A DNA stretch of 51,448 nucleotides, from contig JANBPK010001090.1 in assembly GCA_027579435.1 (NCBI GenBank), positions 1 to 51,448 on the forward strand, in the 5' to 3' direction. The stretch is from Candolleomyces eurysporus. Taxonomy: Eukaryota; Basidiomycota; Agaricomycetes; Agaricales; Psathyrellaceae. Below, piece after piece: positions 31,267-43,692 of this stretch. How positions within the stretch are numbered: position 1 is the stretch's first letter; the number at the start of each line of letters is the position of its first letter. A model generated the notes under the pieces. The model had not been told where the DNA came from. It worked only from the letters and a program-made list of their open reading frames with translations, and ran no database searches. The position numbers and the translations under genes are program-made.

Positions 31267-32492
31267 CTACACATGCCGCTGATACACCGCTGTCATAGAA
31301 GATAAATGAGAAAAAACTCGACACGAATGGGAAAGAAGGGATACTAACCAGATACCATCGCATGGTCTCGCTCGTATGGCTCAAGAGTGACTTGTTCCAG
31401 GGGTTTGAACTGGCCTTCTCTTAGCCTCTGCACTTCGGAAGCAAAGACAGTCTCGGGGGCGATCGTCGAGTCGATACAGCTGGCCTTGATGGAAATCACA
31501 ACATGGCCGCCGTCTTTGAGGAAATGTTGGGCGTTGTGGATGACGATACGGGCTTGGTCAGGCTGGGCAACGTCGGCGAAGATAACGTCGACTATTGAGA
31601 GAAGCATTCGGTACCGGTTGGGTAGTCGAGCATCTTCGACGATAGCTATACGAAGGTCAGACAGAAATATACCATGGAACGATATATAAATTAACTCACG
31701 AATAACGTTCGTTCGTTTTTTGGCCATGTTGATAAGGTCGCGGCCAGATCGAGGGGAGAATTCAACGGCATAAACAGTTCCTTCCTGGAATCAAGTTCGG
31801 CTCCAGCTGTCTCAGAAAAAAGAAAAAGAGAAGACATACAGGTCCAACAATATCAGCCACATGGCTGACGCTAGTTCCACTAGCAGCACCCAAGTACAAA
31901 ACTTTCGCGCCGGGCTTGATGAAAATATTGTCGAGTCCACCCAACACGCCGGCCGCGAGCTTGCTCCTGAAAGGATTCCACACTCTGTATTCGATCTTCG
32001 TTCCTTCGACACCACCTTCCACAGATATCCGTTTTTCGCCGTATACTGACTCGCCAGGGACAAGGTTTTTGGTGACCAACATGTGGTCTTTTCCCTTCGC
32101 AATGAAGACGCCAGGGTGGCGATGGGGTTCGAGGACGACGTTTGAGCCACCCTTGCCTCCTCTGGCGCCGCCGCGAGCACCTCCACGGCCACCACCGCGT
32201 CCACCACCACCACGGCCTCCTGGTGCGCCGCGACCACCGCCTCGACCACCGCGGCCAGGGGGACCTAAAATCAGAGAAAAAGAAAGATATGATTCCTAAG
32301 TGAGATGTGGAAGCGGATACGGTTTTCGTACCTCCCCGTCCTCCACCCCGTCCTCCACCACGCCCCCCNTCTGTCTCCTCCACCCCTTCCTCCTCTAAAT
32401 CCTCCACGACCGCCTGATTGTCCTGTTATTTCAACCATCTCAGAATCAGAGCCGAAGTATGTGACGAGGCAATAAAACACACCGAAAGCCAT
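31267..32492 (-). CDS. NOP1: Fibrillarin, C/D snoRNP 2'-O-methyltransferase
   Basis: Nucleolar SAM-dependent enzyme that methylates rRNA ribose guided by box C/D snoRNAs. Six minus-strand exons: 32483-32492 (10 nt), 32332-32422, 31840-32264, 31700-31784, 31349-31645, 31267-31289. The start splices to [15 protein letters not shown], and the Gly/Arg-rich domain fills about 70 residues. The catalytic domain follows: [15 protein letters not shown], the SAM-binding [59 protein letters not shown], and [19 protein letters not shown] at the end. About 309 aa, normal for the family. The N at 32369, next to six Cs in the GAR region, breaks frame; deleting it restores the GGR repeats and makes the total divisible by three. 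Confidence 0.95.
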
Positions 32493-33473
32493 TAGTGACT
32501 AGGCCCTTCTACGTTACTGGATATGTGAGAGTGGCCTTTGTCGTCGTTGTCTTCGACGATGAGCTCTGCTCAACAATTTTTTGGGAGGCCAAATCTGGGG
32601 CTATTGACAAACATGTGCAAGCACAGATGTAAATATCTTATCTTATCTTCGTTTGATCGTTTTGATGGCCAGACGACGGCAGGGCCGCCAATCCAAGGCA
32701 CTCTGTGCAAGTTTCCTCTTCACCACCATGTAGGATCGTCCAGGCTTGGAGGTTTATCGAATTTGGCTTTATATTCTTTCTTAACATCTCTCATACCGGA
32801 TATTCTGCCTTATGAACACCCAACAGCGCGATCTTGAGCCCGTCCAGCTCGAACGAACCTCAAGGTATTGAGATTCGTGCCTCCTCAGCTCCAGGCTTGA
32901 TTCAAACGTCAGCTTGAACAGTAATCCTCCGGACCGTCTAAACATGCTACTGTGTGCCATCAAGAATCCTGATGTCCCTCGAACCGGCGGGACCGGTTCC
33001 CAACGGCATTAAACTTCGCAAAACGCGAGATTCAGCCGAGAAGACATTAATACAGACACGCAGTTCTCGTCTAGTGAGTGGATTACTCTTTCTTGAGCCC
33101 CGCAAAGAGTCGAAGGTTACAGATTGGCAGCAGAATTACACCACGCAGATCATTTTCGCGATTTCTTTACGCGGAGATATCAGTCACGGTGGTGTAGTAT
33201 GTGCAAGGTACTACAGCGCCTCGTGACCATATACTCCACAGGCTGCCACGGGGCTATTATCGAAGTTGAGCTAAAGAAAGAACAACACCACCGCCATGGT
33301 TGTGCTCTAGTCTTCTTCTTTTCTTTTGATATGGTGAGTCAGCACATGTCCAATCTTCTATGCACGTCGAGCCTTCGCTTATTTAAATCAGCATGTAACT
33401 TGCTGATGTCGATATTGCTCGACCCCACGGCTGATCACGTCGTGTCCACGCCATATATTCCAGTTGAAGGACG
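32493..33473. other. Divergent intergenic region NOP1 / MFS1
   Basis: Shared upstream region of NOP1 (-) and the first transporter (+). From 33001 it is part of the tandem duplication and recurs at 35802. No gene seen. Confidence 0.55.
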
Positions 33474-35620
33474 ATGGCTGCAGCCACCGTACCACCAGTA
33501 GTGGTGACTGGCGTACAGGCCGATGGGAACGAACCCTCGTCGAAGGAATCCACGATCAAGGAGAAAAGCGTCCAAAAGAGCGAAATTGAGGTGGTCGAGG
33601 AGGCTCAGGTTGCAGTTACCAACGCGCACGATGACTTTCCAGATGGAGGGCTGAGGGCTTGGTTAATCGTTGTCGGGGTACGTTCGCATCGGTGATCTTA
33701 AGCTCTCAAGTTTCGATGTTTTATTTAATTTGCTTTTGACTATCCTTTAGGCCATGTGCAATACCTTTGCGACGTGAGTTCTCGTCCCCACCGGGTAATA
33801 CGCTCCTTAACATATCTCGGCCGATATAGGTTTGGTTATGTCAATTCGTGGGGCGTAAGTTGTCTTCTTCCACCTCTGTTCGTTCAAAAATCGACGTCAT
33901 CTAGGTCTTCCAAGCCTACTACCAAAGTTCCGTATTGAGTGATTTGCCTCCATCCAACATGTACGCCGTCCCAATAACGATCCCACCTATGTTTCTGTAC
34001 TAATGCCCGTCTGGGTAGATCCTGGATAGGCTCCGTCCAGTACTCTCTTGTATTCTTCCCAAGTCTCTTCGTCGGTCGTCTCTTCGACATAGGCTACTTC
34101 CGATCCGTCCTCGTAACCTCAACTATAACTCTGGTCGTCGCAACATTTCTCATTCCGCATTGTACGCAATATTGGCATTTCCTGTTATGCCAGGGTTTCG
34201 GCGTGGGGGTGAGCATCCCTCCAGCTCGCTATCGCACCACTTACAAAATTCTCGGATCGCGTGCTTGATCAACCTGGAATCCTTGTTCTTATAGCTTCCA
34301 TGTGGATGTATATTTGGTCCGACGGCGGCTGCTACAGCTCATTGGTTTAAGAAGAAACGAGGGTTGGCTATGGGCTTCTTAGCTGTGGGGTCGTCTTTGG
34401 GCGGAACGATTCTGCCCATCGCGACCAAGAATTTATTGCCAAAAGTTGGGTACGTCTGTCGTTTGGCTTTTTCGAATCTCTGCACCTCGCGGGTTCCTCA
34501 CAATGACTCAGATTTAAATGGACGATGAGGATTCTAGGGTTTATCCTCCTTGCGGTTTTAGGCGTAGCAGATATTGTGAGCTTTACGCTGCTATTCCCCT
34601 TCCTTCTCGTTTGCTGGCGGTCTTACAAGTCTTGAAAGCTCATGAAGCGACGACTACCTCCCCGAAAGGCACCCGGCGGCATGTTCAATTTGAGAGCCTT
34701 CAGGTACGCGCCGTATTCTGTGTATTGTCTCTCCGCGTTGGTGGCGTTTCAAGGAGTGTACACTTGTGAGTAATTGACTTGCTTGTCGAGAAAGGTCGCA
34801 CTCAAATTCCCGTTTGCAGTCCTGACATATGTCGCTGTGAGCGCGACTGAGATTGGCATTCCGGAAGATTTCGCTTTCTATTTTGTAGCGTTTGTGAACG
34901 CGAGCTCGTTGTTTGGAAGATACTTTGCTGGAAGTATTGCAGACAGGTTTGGTGAGTGGCTTTTGGATGCCCCCCCATTGATTCCTTCAAGTCCGAGAGG
35001 ATTTGGTGGAAGGGGTGTGGAGCCTCCAGCTACATTTGACTGAACAGTGAACATCGTGCTCATAATATGGCTCTGCACAGGTCCCATGAACGTGATGATA
35101 CCGTTTACTACTGCAGCTGGGGTCTTGACATATGCCTGGCCATTTGCACAAAGTAAAGGTTCATTGATTGTTGTTACTCTGCTTTATGGGTATGTTTCTT
35201 GATTATCCATTATTGTCCACCTTATAACTCAATGTTCTATGTTTAGTTTTGCGTCTGGAGCCTATGTCTCCTTGGTGTCTAATCCTGCAATGGATTTTGG
35301 TGGCCCAGAAGATGTTGGCAGACGAGTAGGCATGTTTCTAACATGCTTAGCAACTGGGGCTTTGTCTGGTCCTCCGATTTCTGGCGCCATAAGGACTGCA
35401 TCAGGTGGATTCAAGGCGGTAGGATATTTTTCGGGTATGTCAGGGCCTGTTCTAGTATGTAAATGAAGAAGTGAGGCTGACTGGATTTTTCGTAGGGACA
35501 GCGGTGCTATTGGGAGTAGGACNTAATGTGCTTAGCAAGGCACTTGGCATTGGGGAGGTTAATAGGACGACTATGAGGGTTATCACCAGGTTTCTTCCTA
35601 GATCTTTTGGCAATAAGAAG
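33001..35620 (+). repeat. Tandem duplication, unit 1
   Basis: About 470 nt of upstream sequence plus a complete MFS gene, repeated head to tail at 35802 with an offset of about 2.8 kb. Shared anchors: CAACGGCATTA at the left edge, GAGCCCCGCAA, TCACGTCGTGT.. versus TCATGTCGTGT.. near the ATG, and TTCTTCCTAGATCT just past the stop. Introns occur at the same places in both copies. Confidence 0.85.
33474..35576 (+). CDS. MFS transporter, monocarboxylate-permease-like (copy 1)
   Basis: Plasma-membrane type major facilitator, probably proton-coupled uptake or export of a small organic acid; the substrate cannot be read from sequence. Twelve exons (33474-33677 first, 35496-35576 last) give about 450 aa. 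Cytosolic Lys/Glu-rich N-terminus, then DFPDGGLRAWLIVVG, the family signature, GYVNSWGVFQAYYQ, SWIGSVQY, LLCQGFGVG, HWFKKKRGLAMG (loop 4-5), KRRLPPRK, SATEIGI, GRYFAGSIADRFGPMNVM, GPPISGAI. Twelve membrane helices are expected. The N at 35523 shifts the last exon; deleting it gives LMCLARHLALGRL and a stop at 35574-35576, exactly as in copy 2. All splice sites look usable, so the gene appears intact. Confidence 0.88.
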
Positions 35621-35801
35621 AAATACAACCTTATTCATCCGTATACGACAGAGCGTCAGATCAATGGTTCGTTTGTTCGTGATTTGCGGTGGGCTCCTAC
35701 AATTAACTAATTATAATTAATTTGGGAGTCAGGGACTGGCACCCCAACGGCGCCGCTATGATGTAGTGTTTGGGTGCATTATTGCGACAGCATCGGCTGC
35801 C

Positions 35802-38410
35802 CAACGGCATTAGACTTTGTAAAATGCGAAATTAAGCCGAGAAGACGTACATACAGACACGCAGTCTCGGTTATGTGGGTGCATTACTCTGTCTTGAGCC
35901 CCGCAAGAAATTGAAGATTATGGATTGGCAGCAGAACTACCGTCTCCAGATCGTATTTGCTGTTTCTCTGCGCGGAGGAATCAGTCGCGGTTATCGAGTA
36001 TGTGCAAGTGCTACAGCGCCTCGTGACCATAAACTCCCCACAGACTGCCACGGAGCTATTATCGAGGACGAGTTAAAGAAAGAACAAAACCACCTCTATG
36101 GTTATGCTCTCGTCTTCTTTTAATATGGTGACTCAGCACATGCCCAATCTCCAACGCACATCGAGCCTTCGCTTAGTTAAATTGGCATCTAATTGGTCGA
36201 TGTCGATATTGCTCGACCCCACAGCTGATCATGTCGTGTTAGCGCCATATCTTCCAGTTGAAGGACGATGGCTGCAGCCACCACACCAGTAGCGGTGATA
36301 ACTGACGTCAAGGGCGGTGGGAGCGAGCCCTCGTCTAAGGAATCCACGATCAAGGAGAAAAGCGTCGAAAAGAGCGAAGTCAACGTGGTCGAAGAGGCTC
36401 AGGTTGTGTACGTTATCAACGCGGACGATGAATTTCCAGATGGAGGGCTGAGGGCTTGGTTGATCGTTGTCGGGGTACGTCCGTCGCTTGGGCTTGAGCT
36501 TTCAGGTTTCGATGTTTTATTTGACTGGCCTTTGACCATCCTTTAGGCCGTGTGCAATGCCTTTGCGGCGTGAGTTCTTGTCCCCACCAACTAATACGCT
36601 CCTTAACGTATATCGGCTGACATAGGTCTGGATATGTCAACTCGTGGGGCGTAAGTAGCCTTCTTCTACCTCCTCTCTTGATTCGAGAATGAACGCCATC
36701 TAGGCATTCCAAACCTACTACCAAAGTTCTGTCTTGAGTCATTTGCCTCCATCCAACATGTACGCTGTCCCGATAACGATTCCACCTATGTATCATCCAT
36801 GTACTAATGACTGTCCTAATAGATCCTGGATAGGCTCTGTCCAGTACTTTCTCGTATTCTTCCCAAGTATATTCGTCGGTCGTCTCTTTGACATAGGCTA
36901 CTTCCGATCCATCCTCGTAACCTCAACTATAGCTCTGGTCGTTGCGACCTTTCTCATTCCGCATTGTACGCAATATTGGCATTTCCTCTTATGCCAGGGC
37001 TTTGGCGTGGGGGTGAGTGTCCCTCCAGTTCGCTATTGCATCACTTACAAACTTCTCGGCTCGCCCTGCATGATTCAACCTGCAATGCTTGTTATTATAG
37101 CTTCCATGTGGATGCATATTCACTCCGACGGCTGCTGTTTTAGCTCATTGGTTTAAGAAGAAACGAGGATTGGCCATGGGCCTCTTCGCCGTCGGGTCGT
37201 CTTTAGGCGGAACGATTCTGCCCATCGCGACTAAGAATATATTGCCAAAAGTTGGGTACGTCCGTCCATTGGCCTTTTCGAATCTCTGCGCCTCGCAGAT
37301 TCCTCACAATGATTCAGATTTAAATGGACGATGAGGATTCTGGGGTTCATCTTCCTTGCGGTTTTAAGCGTAGCAAATATTGTGAGCTTTGCATCGTTAT
37401 TCCCGTTCCTTCTCGTTCGCTGGCATTCTTACAAGTCTTGAAAGCTTATGAAACGACGATTACCTCCCCGGAAGGCACCCGGCGGCGTGTTCAATTGGAG
37501 AGCATTCAAATATGCGCCGTACTCAGTGTATTGTCTCTCCACGTTGGTGACGTTTCAAGGATTGTACACTTGTGAGCAATTGATTCGCCTGTCGAGAAAG
37601 GTCGCATTTAAATCCCCATTTACAGTCATGACTTATGTCGCTGTGAGTGCGACTGAGATTGGCATTTCGGGAGATTTCGCGTTCTATTTTGTGGCACTTG
37701 TGAACGTGAGCTCGCTGTTTGGAAGATATTTTGGTGGAAGCATCGGAGACAAGTTTGGTGAGTGGATTTTGGGTATCCTTCCATCAATTCCTCCGAGTCT
37801 GAGAGGATTTGGTGGAAGGGGTATGGAGCGTCCAGCTATTTTTGACTGAACAGAGTGAATATTGCGCTGATCATATGGCCCTGCACAGGTCCCATGAACG
37901 TGATGATACCATTTACTGCTACAGCTGGGATCCTGACATATGCCTGGCCATTTGCACAAAGTAAAGGTTCATTGATTGTTGTTACTTTACTTTATGGGTA
38001 CGTGCTTTGATTTTTTATGACCTACCCTATAACTCAATGTTCTTTGTTCAGTTTTGCGTCTGGAGCCTATATTTCCTTGGTGTGTAATCCTGCAATGGAT
38101 TTTGGTGGCCCAGAAGATGTTGGCAGACGAGTAGGCATGTTTTTCACATGCTTAGCGATGGGGGCTTTGTCTGGTCCTCCGATTTCCGGCGCCATAAGGA
38201 CTGCATCGGGTGGATTCAAGGCGGTAGGGTATTTTTCGGGTATGCCATGGTATGTGAATGAAGAAGTGAGGTTGACTGGATTTTTTGTAGGGACCGTAGC
38301 GTTATTGGGAGTGGGGCTAATGTGCTTAGCAAGGCACTTGGCATTGGGGCGGTTAGTAGGACGACTATGAGGGTTATGATCAGGATTCTTCCTAGATCTG
38401 TTTGCATTCC
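35802..38410 (+). repeat. Tandem duplication, unit 2
   Basis: Second copy of the unit at 33001. Starts at 35802 and ends a little past the MFS2 stop, where both copies read TTCTTCCTAGATCT before diverging. No junction sequence or mobile element is seen between the units. Confidence 0.85.
36268..38370 (+). CDS. MFS transporter, monocarboxylate-permease-like (copy 2)
   Basis: Tandem paralogue of the gene at 33474 with the same twelve-exon structure and about the same length. Key segments: EFPDGGLRAWLIVVG, SGYVNSWGAFQTYYQ, GCIFTPTAAVLAHWF (copy 1 has GPTAAATAHWF), KRRLPPRKAPGG, ISGDFAFYF, GGSIGDKFGPMNVM, and C-terminus LMCLARHLALGRLVGRL. Substitutions occur at sites facing the transport path (for example FGPT to FTPT near the start of helix 5), so substrate range may differ, which is inference. 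No stop, frameshift or lost splice site is seen. Confidence 0.88.
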
Positions 38411-38638
38411 TTCGAACAAAGATATTCTGAGACCATCACACTCGTAAAACAAGGAGATCTTTGTCTTTTTGGCGCTGCATGTGGCTTGCAATTTCACTTT
38501 TTGGAAGAATATCCCCACGCTTTATGTCCAAAGATAAAACCATCCGCCATTCTTCCCCTAGGCTGCCACCGAACCATTCCTCCAGCAATACCTGGAGAAT
38601 CTACTTCAGATTTTTCGCCTTGAAGTAACGCACACACA

Positions 38639-40704
38639 ATGGGGCCGGCAGGAACTTTCAAATCTCGACCGTGTAAGGTAATTTTTGGGCAAAATTGTTT
38701 TTCGTAAAAAGATCTCATCAAAGGGGGCAGTTTTACGAACGAAGTGGTTCACCCGTGAAAGGTGGATGTACACGCACTGCAAGGGCCTGCCATTTCATCC
38801 ACCCCGAAGACAGGGAATGGGACCCTTATTGGCGTGAGCACCGGCCACGAAGCAGAAGCAGAAGCGGCAGCCGTGAACGCGGCAGGCGGCGAGGCCATCG
38901 ACTCACACCGCCACCACGACGCCCAAGCTTTCGGGATAGACGGGGCAGTATCGCGTCTAGCATTGAGGAAGGGCAGCCATTTGCGTCGGCGAGCAGAAGG
39001 CCACCGCCAGAGCCGTCTGCTTGGAGGCCTCAGGACGAGGAGACGAAGCCGGACGTGAAGGCGTTGGAGTGGGAGAGGGTCAGTGGACAGCGTGCACCGA
39101 CGCCCCCAGAACTGGTCAGGGCTAGAGAGAAAGCCCGACGAGAGGCTGAAGAGCCAGCGTCACTACCACAACCCGGATTGTCGCCTATCAACACTCAACT
39201 GGCCTCGATGTCGATGGCGGCTCAGACGCCGACGACCCCAGTGGCACCACCACCATGGACGCCTGGCAATGCGCCACTCGCAACGCCTACATGGCCAGCC
39301 CCGCCAACGCCTTTGATGCCCTTGGATTCACCATCTGTACAACCCCCACCACCACTACCTGATGCCCCCGATTTTGAGCTCGATCCAGCCGATGCGGCTG
39401 CCAAAGAGCTATGGGAAAAGAGGATCGCTCAGTTGGCTGATATCGTCGAGGCAACTCAAGAGGAACACGTTCTCGGCAAAAACATCAAAGATCTCCAATC
39501 GTTCGCCAATGCCACCCACTTCCCAGAAGAACTACGCTCACGGTACCAAATGAAGCTATCTGAAGTCGTAACAAAGCAAGCAACTCAGAAGGCTCGATGC
39601 GACGAGCTGGTCGATCAACTCATCCGCTCCGACAATGCGTGGCCTATGAGCCAAGAGCAAGTGGAGCGGGATGCGAAGTTGCAAGAAAAGTACGACGAGA
39701 TGGTGCAGTTCGTGAACGAGTTGAAGGGGATTGCGGGGGAGATGGGGATAGTGCTGAAAGAGTTGGGGGTCGATAAACCGCCGCCTCCGCCTGTGCCGCC
39801 TGTCGTATCGCAGGAGGAGCAGGATGCCATGGATGTGGATGAGAAGCCTCCTGACAAGTTTGGTCTTTCGGAAAAAGAGTACGAAACGATACTTGACAAG
39901 CTGGCCGAACTCGAAACTTCAATCTCGTCGGTGGAAAACTCGCAGGTGCAACACGACCAAAATACGCGGGAAGAGTGGCTAGATCTCATTGAACGGCGTT
40001 TGACAGACTTCAGGGCGTCACTGGAAAAGGAAGATGCAAGTGAGGCAGAGGACGAGGATGAAAATGCGATGCGGGATGACTCGTCGTCTGAGACTCTGGG
40101 ACAGCTGAGGCAGCGTGTAGCAGATATCTCCAAGCAGACGACGACGATGAACGCCGATCTGACAGAAACGTCGCTCATCTTGGACACTTTCCATGCCGAG
40201 ACGACCAGCCTCAGTTCTCAGTTGTCGGATGCATTGCAGGACTATCAAAACGCTACGCAGAAACAGAATCAGGTCAGACGTTCTTAATTTTTCCCTGATA
40301 AAAAGCTAACAGGTAGATTTCTTTAGCTTCAAGAGCGTCTTAGCCAATGCATAGCAAAACAGGAACAAGACTCTCGGGAACTCGCGGCTCTCCAGGCATC
40401 TCTGAACGCCCACCTAGCACGCCCACCCTCCCCACCTGCATCGCCACAAATGCCATCCAAGGACATTCTCCTCCGGATACTTCACGAGCCCCTTACGAGT
40501 GCCCTGAGGACCGCCGTGAAACCGATGGTCCAGGAAGTGAGGAATGATGTGTATGACAAGCTTAGTACCCAGTCCGGGGAGATTTACGGCGTAGTGTGGG
40601 ATAAGGTGCACAGGACACTAGCCGTTTTGGATTTAGTGCAGGCGAAATTGGCGCAGCAGGCTGGGATACCCCAGCAAACGGCCCAACAGCCGAAATCCAG
40701 CTAG
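38639..40704 (+). CDS. CCCH-type zinc-finger protein with RS region and coiled coils
   Basis: Probable RNA-binding nuclear protein. The first exon is short (38639-38677, MGPAGTFKSRPCK). After a 53-nt intron, exon 2 (38731-40272) continues FYERSGSPVKGGC, giving a single CCCH finger with wide spacing (C-x13-C-x6-C-x3-H, ending CHFIHPEDREW). Then an Arg/Ser-rich region (RSRSRSGSRERGRRRGHR), a Pro-rich stretch, and long acidic coiled coils (LERRLTDFRASLEKEDASE; QRVADISKQTTTMNADL). Exon 3 (40327-40704) adds more coil and VVWDKVHRTLAVLDLVQAKL. About 652 aa. RS plus CCCH suggests a role in splicing or mRNA handling, which is inference. The orthologue is not named. Confidence 0.75.
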
Positions 40705-41693
40705 CTTTGCATCGGTCATTCCATTGGGTCCTTACCCCTTCATAATGACTTTTCGTCTGATTGTTGTCTGTTCCATCTTCTTTCTTTTCTGCTTTGTCTC
40801 TCCTCCCATTTTCGCTAGCATTCTCCCACTATATTGCACACCATTCCTATTAGATGCGACTGACGAAGTTATATACAAGTGTTTAATTCCTCGTCCCTAA
40901 TTTATTGTTCTGTACATCCGTAGCACGCTGCTCTGGTTCACGGTCACGTCCCTTCTTTCCTTCCTGACCCATTGTAATTTATTCTTGAACGCTGTACAGT
41001 TAGGCTTTGTTGTACTTTACTCATATTGGTCCTCGCTTCTTCACACACGACTGGGAACCGGTGACGAGACAAGATTTGTGGCTGGGGGGTTTCATCTTTT
41101 CGACCCGAATTCCTCGTACATCATGATTCTGATTCGGTTCTGCTGGTAACGTTCCCTATTCCGTAGGGCAGTGTTGAGGACTAGAGTTATAGCAGTAAGT
41201 CCTCCTCTCTACAGTGACATCGTTCGTAAAGGAACGCGACTTATCGTATAATGCCGAATGGTGATAGATATGTCCCTGTGAACGCAACATGTGGCCAGCA
41301 AACTAGCTCTTTGACAGTGACCATCATTGGATGACCTCTCAACAAGCCTTCTTCTTTCAACCTTCAACACTTCTTCAGAGTCCATCATACAAAGCTGCCA
41401 GCGACACTGATCATAACATACGTTATTCATCTATGATGAAGGAGGTCTCGTCGTAGGTGCGAACCGCTGCCATCTCAGAGATGGTGGGCTATGCCTGGGC
41501 AAAGCCAGCTCCTCAGGCCTCAGAAGTCATATAACCAACGTAAATGGTCGCCGTGATTACCTCCCCCTCTTCGTTGAACCTGGACCCCAGTCTTACGATC
41601 CTCCGTGGCTGGCCCGGACTCTGGCAGTAGGTATTAGTTCGCAGCCGTGGAACGGCGGGGACGTGCTGAAAGACCTGGAGCCTGATCATAAGG
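40705..41693. other. Intergenic region
   Basis: T-rich 3' UTR-like text followed by the upstream region of the next gene. A short palindrome CCATCTCaGAGATGG lies near 41471. No gene recognised. Confidence 0.45.
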
Positions 41694-42918
41694 ATGAGGC
41701 CACCTTATCTGAACCCCTGGTCGGCCTTGTCTTTCCTGCGTCTTCTCTATCTTACTATCCTCTTTTTCTGTCATGCGCTCGAGGTACTGGGAGCCCTCCG
41801 TAACGCGACGATCGACGACTCTTTTGGGGACTCCTTGACGGGGGCACTGCCTATCTTCTTACCGAGGACAGAAGAGGTTTGGAAGCGAGAGGGAATATGG
41901 CCGAGCTGTAATGCTCAGCCTACCGTTGATGGCGCATTTCAAGAGACGTTTACGGCTGCGACATATACCAGCGGCTCTGAGCCTCTTCTCGCAGAGTTTC
42001 AATTCACAGGTACGTTCTCCTGTCATTTTTCTATTCAAATTCCACTGAAGATAAAATCAATTTGGCTCCGTTGGTTCTGGTTATTCACAGGTACCGCCGT
42101 GTATATGTTCCTGACAATCGCAAACAACGTCGACTGCGGAAATGCCGGTCTGAACACATCCTTGGAAGCAAATTTTATTCTTGACGATGGACTGCCTGTC
42201 CTTTTCAGACATGACCTACCAAATCCCGACATCCGGGATGCCTTCCTCTATCAACAACTCGCCTTTTCTCAGACTGATTTGGGGCACAGAATCCACACTC
42301 TCAGCATGACAGTCGCTGGCCCCGTTCAGCCTCTTTTCGTCAGCTTTGACTATGCGATTTATACGTGAGTGGTCCTCAGCTGACTGTCTTGAAGCCTCTT
42401 GTTAATCAGTCCAGCGTGGTAGGTATGACGACCTACTCTTTCCAGCTCTGCCTGACCCTACCGGAGCACTGGTCTCAAGCTCCCTAGCAACATCGGCGAC
42501 AAGTACACCACTGCCCTCATCAATTGCAGCGCTCGGTGCCGCAGGCCGGAGGCCAGACTGGATTGGATATTTGGCTGTTGGGATTATCGCAGGAGTCAGC
42601 TTCCTCGGTACCGTCGTCAGCGTAGTTGTTGTCCTATTCTTCAGAAGACGAAAACGAAACAAATTGAGGGTTCCCCCTTCTCCAGGGCCGAGACCCCCTT
42701 CAGCACGTTCGTTCGTGCAATTCATGTTATCAAATTCACCCCCTCCTTCCCCAAATATCCGATTCCCGGAATCACCTTTCGCCAACTTTCCCCGCTCGAT
42801 TCCGCCAAGCTTTAAGTCTGCTACAGCTCCACGGCAAGCGACGTTCGAAACAGAGGCGTCGTTTGCGCCTCTGGCGCCCGCTGTGAAAGCAAGATTGAAA
42901 GAGGGTAGGACTTCGTGA
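41694..42918 (+). CDS. Single-pass membrane protein, fungal ectodomain/TM type
   Basis: Three exons (41694-42009, 42091-42364, 42423-42918) give 361 aa. A hydrophobic N-terminus (FLRLLYLTILFFCHALEVLG) acts as signal peptide or anchor. The ectodomain has the lineage pattern RNATIDDSFGDSLTG, VDGAFQETFTAATYT, FQFTGTAVYMF and FVSFDYAIYTYDD. A Ser/Thr/Pro-rich stalk leads to one transmembrane helix (YLAVGIIAGVSFLGTVVSVV) with a stop-transfer FRRRKRNK, then a Pro-rich cytosolic tail. Function is unknown; the topology resembles a cell-surface sensor. The exon-3 acceptor (GTGGTAG at 42422) was chosen because it gives YTYDD and keeps the frame. Confidence 0.75.
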
Positions 42919-43692
42919 GGTCCGAACGCCGCGAGAGCAGGCCCCCGCTATTCCTGATGATGGTAGCGACGACAAGGTTCTCTTCCAATCTCCTTACCGA
43001 AGGCGGACATCGCGGCAACGAGGGCTCCGTTTATTCAACCATCCCCTCCTGACCCTAGCTAGCTTGGCTTCGTCATCCTGTTTACTCTATCTATCGGCTT
43101 TTTTTTTGTTTGTTTGAAATGCTTACAAAAGGACTTGCGACTCGAATTACTCACTCACGTTTATCTCATAGACTTGGTCTCAATGGACATTTAACATATT
43201 TGGGATCTGGACCGTCTGCACGTAACGTCGTATAGGTGTCAGGATTATGCAGCACAGTATGTGCAGTGGCGTTCGCCCTCATCCTTGTGTATCGTTCCCC
43301 AAGTGCTTCAGGCTTTTAGCCTTTCCCAGCTCAAATCCCAAAATCAATACGGTATCATGCTGCTGAACGTCCGATAATCGCAAGTACAAGTGCCGGTGTC
43401 CAGGAAGGTAAAAATGGAATTAGGCCGACTTTAGCTCCGTCATTTACCCTGAATCAGAGGATCATGTCCTGTTGGCGACTGTCGACCATATCACTTCAAC
43501 AGAATAGTTCCACAAACACGGCCACCTAAACGGTGGATCGAATTATACACCAAAGCAACCGCTACGTACACTATAGTAAGCATGTATTAAGTACAGGGTC
43601 AGCAAATGGCAGTCGAGAGATATTGGTATAGTAAGCAATAAGAATGAGGGTGAGATAAGTAATGCGGTTTACGACGGCAGTACGCAATGCGC
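42919..43692. other. Convergent intergenic region
   Basis: Between the 3' ends of the membrane-protein gene and the amidohydrolase gene. No gene or repeat recognised. Confidence 0.5.

Noticed and set aside
31812..32407. Minus-strand Val/Ala-rich and Arg/Trp-rich ORFs
   Set aside because: Wrong-frame readings of the fibrillarin Gly/Arg-rich region and SAM domain.
39615..40187. 190-codon minus-strand Ser-rich ORF
   Set aside because: Antisense of the acidic coiled-coil exon of the CCCH gene; Ser runs mirror the Asp/Glu codons.
41465..41520. Palindrome CCATCTCaGAGATGG upstream of the membrane-protein gene
   Set aside because: A single short hairpin with no conserved partner; not enough to call a regulatory element.
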